A stretch of 62,000 nucleotides of DNA, taken from NCBI GenBank assembly GCA_002633005.1, contig NMRA01000063.1, positions 542,427 through 604,426 of the forward strand. Direction: 5' to 3'. A program made the translations under genes and the position numbers. How positions within the stretch are numbered: position 1 is the first letter of the stretch; every line of letters begins with the position of its first letter. The notes beneath the pieces are model-generated. The model saw only the letters and a list, made by a program, of their open reading frames with translations. It did not search any database and was not told the origin of the DNA. Below are positions 57,156 through 62,000 of this stretch, piece after piece. The stretch comes from Phoronis australis (lineage: Eukaryota > Phoronida > Phoronidae).

Positions 57156-57664
57156 TAAGTGACTGAGACCATCATGTGTTGTATTGGTAACATCAGGACT
57201 GCCATATGTTCCCAAGATCTAACACAAAAGCCAGGCGCATTTGTGACAAATCTTTGCTTATGAATGGAAACAGTGAATTTGATTCTATACCACTGAGTTC
57301 AACATTCCAAACATCAACGACCAATCAGTTCAGTTGCAGCCATTTTTTGTACGTCTTGATCATACTCATGAAAAACGCACCTTTCACTTACGTGATTTTG
57401 TNAACCGAACGATTACGGTAAGTGACTGAGACCATCATGTGTTGTATTGGTAACATCAGGACTGCCATATGTTCCCAAGATCTAACACAAAAGCCAGGCG
57501 CATTTGTGACAAATCTTTGCTTATGAATGGAAACAGTGAATTTGATTCTATACCACTGAGTTCAACATTCCAAACATCAACGACCAATCAGTTCAGTTGC
57601 AGCCATTTTTTGTACGTCTTGATCATACTCATGAAAAACGCACCTTTCACTTACGTGATTTTGT
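57156..57664 (+). repeat. 246-bp identical direct duplication around an assembly N
   Basis: 57156-57401 is repeated without visible change at 57419-57664. The first copy ends exactly at the N (57402), where the second continues into unique sequence. Most likely a false duplication at a contig join. Confidence 0.85.
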
Positions 57665-58318
57665 GTTTTCTTACAAGATCTCGCTTTTCTAACATGAAAA
57701 TTGGTGTACTCAACACACTCTGGCCTTCAACAATAGTTAAAGAGCATTTAATCAACAAAAACAAACACTTCAGCCTCAAATTCAGGGTATCACATCAATT
57801 AGTGGATAACCTCTAGCCAAGGGCAAGAAAACAATTTATGAAGAGGAAGAGAATAAAAAAGCATGACTATGATCTCATTGTTACCATGACAACAATGACA
57901 TCCAACAGTCATCTCAGTCACATCCATCATGAGTGGAATGATGATTCCTGGTGGGGTGAGACAACATGACCCTGGATGACACAATATGCCAATAATGACA
58001 CAATGTCACTCTAATGATTGCCAACACCATAGCACAGGTCCCATGGTGAACACATGGTGGCTTGATGACCAGGAAGTTCCAGCCGTACCAATGAAATCTG
58101 ACTTTTATTAACATGCTTGGTCAAATAGAAACAGAATTACAGATAGAGAAGGTACTGTTAATATACTCACACATGAATTTCACTTGTCTATCATATTGCA
58201 ACCTAATCAACAGCAAAAATGGAGGGGTGTCCACCTTATAAGGCTGGTGACAAAAGCTGTTTACACCCAGTTGTGGCAACTCATTATGGTCAGATGTTCC
58301 ATGTCAACTAGTCTGGAG

Positions 58319-58923
58319 TAAATGCCTCGCTGGTTCCCTGCATGCTTAGCCCAGCCAGCACGCAGGTATCGCGCAGTGGCACACGCTTTAGCATTGGTCG
58401 ATGCAACTTTACAAGACGTGAAAAAATGGTGGACTGTGAACTATTTTTTAGCCTTGTCATGCAAGTGGCGTCGCAGCAACTATTTCGTTTCTGCAGTGAT
58501 GTTTAATAGCCGCGTGCTTGAAGCACATACATGTACAATAAACACATATCTGGCCGATTTAACCGGCGTGTTATTCATACTGTATGAATACAGGACACTA
58601 TCGTAAACAAAAGTCATCGACAATAGAAAGATGCATTCCGAAAAGGCGCAATCACAATTTCTAGGATTCACATTTCCTGCAGAACATAAATTCTAAGCAC
58701 CGATTTGTCTGTACAACAGACCACATTAAATGTGTAAATTTTACACTTCTGTCCATCAGTCATGCCAATTTGTTTTCGTAAAGTGTTGCTTGTTGAGAAT
58801 TCGACTAACCAATCAGAAACACCAGTATAAAAAATTTCCCGAGGAAAATTAAGTGATACCTGCGTGCTGGCACGGCTACCGCCCCACCTAGCAGCATGCA
58901 GGGAACCAGCAAGGACTAAATGC
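58319..58923. mobile_element. 591-bp inverted-repeat element with TAAATGC target duplication
   Basis: Flanking TAAATGC occurs at 58319-58325 and 58917-58923. Inside, GCTGGTTCCCTGCATGCT on the left and its complement on the right form the ends, followed on both sides by GCCAGCACGCAGGTATC-type subterminal repeats. A 7-8-bp duplication suits a hAT-like non-autonomous element; assignment is tentative. ORFs inside (58322-58606, 58668-58964) are by-products. Confidence 0.8.
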
Positions 58924-59657
58924 AACCACAGAACTAGCAAATATAGAGTAGTGGAAGCTCTCAATTGAACAAGACAAAAACGTTACAGCAGAAATTTCCT
59001 GGATTATCAGAAAAAATTTCTACTGTAATCTCATCATGAAATCCTGATGAAACTGTCTAAAACAAAAACAAGAATTTCTGTAACTGTGCCTGGGTGGTTT
59101 CATGGAAATCTCTGGAAATTAGGGTAGCTATAAGCCAAAGTGCTTGGGAAAGAGTGGAGACAAAGCACCCAAGTGCCCACAGCAAACACTATTTTTGAAC
59201 ACAAAAATTCACCCTTAGTGCCCATTGTGAACATTGCTTTGAAAATAATGAATATGCATTTATGCATTAGGTCCCCCTGAATGCTTCACACCAAGAAGTG
59301 CTGCTAGTATTCAGTACAGGCAAAGTCCATAAAACTGCCATTGAACCATATGTACTAGTGATATCAAACATCAATCTACAAGACAAGTCAATAACAAGAG
59401 CACTTCTGGCATGCTTGTAAATCTCAATCAAACATATTTTGAACAACAGTAAACAAAGTTGAAGCAGCTCTTGTCAGTAATGTCTTAGTATATCAGCTTT
59501 TAATGCAGATTACCCTTGTGTTTAATGGAAAAACATCTTCCAGCAAATGGGAAAGATCATAAAGATGCCTGATGTGTCCATCAGCTGGATAAAGTCTTCT
59601 ATAGAAATGAAGACACACCATACTGCCATATCATCATGGACTAAAACCATTACTTGT

Positions 59658-59745
59658 CACTTACAAGGGTCACGGATTTTCAGAAGCAGTTTGGTGTTAT
59701 TCAATGGAGGAAATTGGTTTCCAAAATCCAAAACCCTTCTAAGTG
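59658..59745. mobile_element. Palindromic ~88-bp mini-element (family member 3)
   Basis: CACTTACAAGGGTCACGGAT and TTTCAGAAGCAG on the left are mirrored by AATTGGTTTCCAAAATCC then CCCTTCTAAGTG on the right. Diverged from the copies at 9843-9932 and 32245-32336. Confidence 0.6.
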
Positions 59746-61050
59746 ACTTAGCAGTGGTGGGAAACTGATTGTGATGGCAGCGGCCTGACACTTGCAATAG
59801 CAGTGTCTGAGCCCCTCCCCCCCCCCGCACACGCACACACAAAAACTCGAAATGCACACATTGTTAAATCTTGTTTCAGTCCTATGTTAATTACCGGGGT
59901 TAGTTAATGAACTCAATATTTCCTCACGCTCTGGCTGTTTTATTCTTTTTCTGGCAGCCAGAGGGGCTAGGCCTCCTGGGTCCCCTCCTAAATTCGCCTA
60001 TGCTTAGGTATCGGTTTTACAGACATCTTACCCTGGCCACACTTTGTGCAACTGTTATGTTTCAGTTTCTATCAGCAGTCCTTAGAGTCAAAAAAAATGA
60101 AACATTAAACCAACTGAAATTCTTAAATGATAATAAACCATCAAGGCACCACATAACTAATTAATTTGCATGACGGCTTCACAACCCAGCGTTCAGTAAA
60201 TTAACAATATTTCCTTCCACAATTTGCAAGCAATGTTGTGTTATTTGTACAAAATCTTACAATACAGGTAAATGGTGCATTCTGAGCAAGGCTGACTCAA
60301 CCAATGAGTCATTTTATTCGGGAAACTTAACTTTTAACAACAGTCATTCTTAAGACAATTACAACTGAACATTGACTACTAGCAAACCCTCTTTAATTTG
60401 GCACAAACAGAATTGTCATTTTTAATAGGCAGATTAAAATTTTGAAATCCTTTAGATTTACCAATTTTTGTGAAAAACCAAGATAAAAATGATGTCAAAC
60501 TTTTGTTGACATTTAGTTTTGAGAATTTGACAAAATTAAATAATTGAGTGCACCATTATAGATTCAGTTTCTATCATTAGCAGTCATCATGGCTTAAAAA
60601 ACGCAAACAAAAATATGGTAAAACAAATTTCTGTTATCTAGCTTAAGAGGCTTTTTCTGTTTGTTGCACAGAAACTTGTACAAAATATTGATAGAACAAA
60701 GGTCAGATTTTGTGGAAAGTATTTCATCAATGTTTGGTACTATCAATAATTTTCAGACTAATTCCCAAATAAATTGAAAGTAAAAAGTCACCATTTCACA
60801 CCAGATCTACAGATCAATTCAACAAATTACTCATCAATTATTCAATTACTAATACATAAAATGTGCTTTAGATCAGTTCAGACATATGTGGTTTGTACAG
60901 AACATATCCTCGGCCAATTACTGCCTATCAAGGAACACATGCCTATACACTAATTAAGGAGATAGAAGATGCATCCAGTAACCATGGTAATGTCACTTGT
61001 ACATGGATACCTAGTTAGCTAGTTGAGGATCATGCTGGCAGACAACCAAA

Positions 61051-61317
61051 ATGACAAACCACAATTACTCCCTAATGCATCTAATAGCTATTGTTTGTTT
61101 TTTGGTTGGTATTGACTTTACTTTCACTGTCAAGGTGGAAGACGCTAATAGTTTTCAGCATCAGTCAGTTTTCAACCACGTCACACAAGAAGAAATATTG
61201 ATATGGATACATACAGAAATTATTGAAATTGTGAGAAAATTTTCAACCACAATAAAAATACCGAGATGGATACATGATGAAATTATTGAAATCTTAAAGA
61301 AAATACAAGAATGTTAA
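61051..61317 (+). CDS. Possible small secreted protein (88 aa), unknown
   Basis: The single-exon ORF starts with a hydrophobic stretch, LMHLIAIVCFLVGIDFTFTV, like a signal peptide. The rest has two related amphipathic segments, WIHTEIIEIVRKF and WIHDEIIEILKKI, and a single C-terminal Cys. No known family is recognised. The sequence is AT-rich like its surroundings, and no promoter, splice signal or poly(A) signal was tied to it. It may be a chance ORF. Confidence 0.2.
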   Translation: MTNHNYSLMHLIAIVCFLVGIDFTFTVKVEDANSFQHQSVFNHVTQEEILIWIHTEIIEIVRKFSTTIKIPRWIHDEIIEILKKIQEC

Positions 61318-62000
61318 ACAATTGATTTTTGTGTAATTGCCAATGTCATATTCTGGATATTACTGTATTGAACAATACTTATACACGCAAGAGAGGATAA
61401 TTACATAATTGAGGACTTCAGTGCCGTGGTTGCATGAAACAGTCCCTAATTAGGGTCTTAACCAAGTTCCCAAACTAGTTAGGGAAGTCCCTAAAAGAAA
61501 TTTGTTTATGGAGTTTTGCATGAAGATGTCCTACACTGGGTCCTTATTGGGAGCGCCCTAAATCCAAAGTAAGTTCCCAAAGTTGAGCAATCCCGATGAT
61601 TGCCGTGGCTAAGGTTGCTTAATATGGCGAAAATTATTATCAATGCGAGAATACCTGTAGCCTTTTTTGTAATCTGTTCCACCTTTTGAATGATTGTTCA
61701 AGTAGAGTGCACAGTCAATGGGCATTATCTGAGAATTTTAGTATTCTACTGCTGTTGAGAGAGCAGACGATCGATTGTGGCCGCCCACGCTAATGTAAAT
61801 TAAAAAACAGTACTGAAGTCGTGGCGAACTTGTGAGAATACCAGAATATCAGGTAGGAGTCGCCGCACTTCCCAAGGCACTGTTAAAGTCGTCTGCTCGG
61901 GGAATTAAGTGAGACGTGGGCTAAGTTGTGGAACAATAGTAATGAATAAATTCAGTTTACGATGGAACTACTGGCCTGTACAGTGGGTGAGATCACAGCT

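Larger units (their letters stand above)
58924..62000. other. No conserved gene recognised
   Basis: Contains the palindromic mini-element at 59658, a C-rich tract with CA repeats at 59813-59841, and a weak small ORF at 61051. Nothing else could be supported. Confidence 0.5.

Noticed and set aside
57206-57816. Duplicated gene (two ORFs with the same start)
   Set aside because: The identity arises from the duplicated sequence around the N at 57402, most likely an assembly artefact; the protein has no family resemblance.
58322-58964. Two opposing ORFs as genes
   Set aside because: They lie in and across the termini of an inverted-repeat element, and the encoded proteins have no recognisable domain.

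Overview
This is animal (metazoan) nuclear DNA. It contains two split genes with GT-AG introns of 0.1-9.5 kb, AT-rich non-coding DNA, many unrelated intronic minisatellites, and several families of terminal-inverted-repeat DNA elements. No prokaryotic or viral coding logic is seen. The species cannot be fixed from sequence alone. Both proteins resemble vertebrate orthologues closely, and the signs of strong allelic heterozygosity and minisatellite richness would suit an invertebrate deuterostome such as a cephalochordate, but that is inference. || Left half (+ strand, 1380-27047): eleven in-phase exons of the C-terminal superfamily-1 DNA helicase domain of a ZGRF1-like protein. All classical motifs are in order and the stop is at 27045-27047. 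The 5' part of the gene lies before the window. Its introns hold most of the unusual material: three blocks of a repeat whose ~150-bp units each carry a CTCF-like core (about 3.9-6.1, 8.5-9.2 and 17.6-19.4 kb), a 2.9-kb inverted-repeat element (10.07-13.02 kb), two elements of one TTAA-flanked family (1.7-3.0 and 19.6-22.5 kb), a TTAA foldback element (22.5-23.4 kb), and many minisatellites. || Middle and right (- strand, 42369 down to about 29.3 kb): a RASGEF1-family guanine-nucleotide exchange factor. Twelve exons are in phase and recover about 461 residues; a terminal exon near 29.4 kb is only tentative. The two genes are convergent, with a 41-bp minisatellite and two possible minus-strand poly(A) signals between their ends. 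|| Far right (42.4-62 kb): no convincing conserved gene. It holds minisatellites and inverted-repeat elements (51.7, 55.5-56.9, 58.3-58.9, 59.7 kb) and presumably upstream or 5' UTR intron sequence of the RASGEF1-like gene. One small ORF at 61051-61317 with a signal-peptide-like start is a weak candidate. || Single N characters at 21730 and 57402 are flanked by near-identical or identical duplicated sequence and look like assembly joins or merged haplotypes rather than biology; a third N at 41124 follows a G run. || Best leads: (1) the tandem arrays of CTCF-like sites with a three-unit higher-order period; (2) a triplicated splice acceptor plus exon start in the RASGEF1-like gene, with a 56-bp unit that is not a multiple of three; (3) an in-frame 57-bp duplication next to helicase motif V; (4) a minisatellite of about 14 units in one apparent haplotype and one unit in the other.
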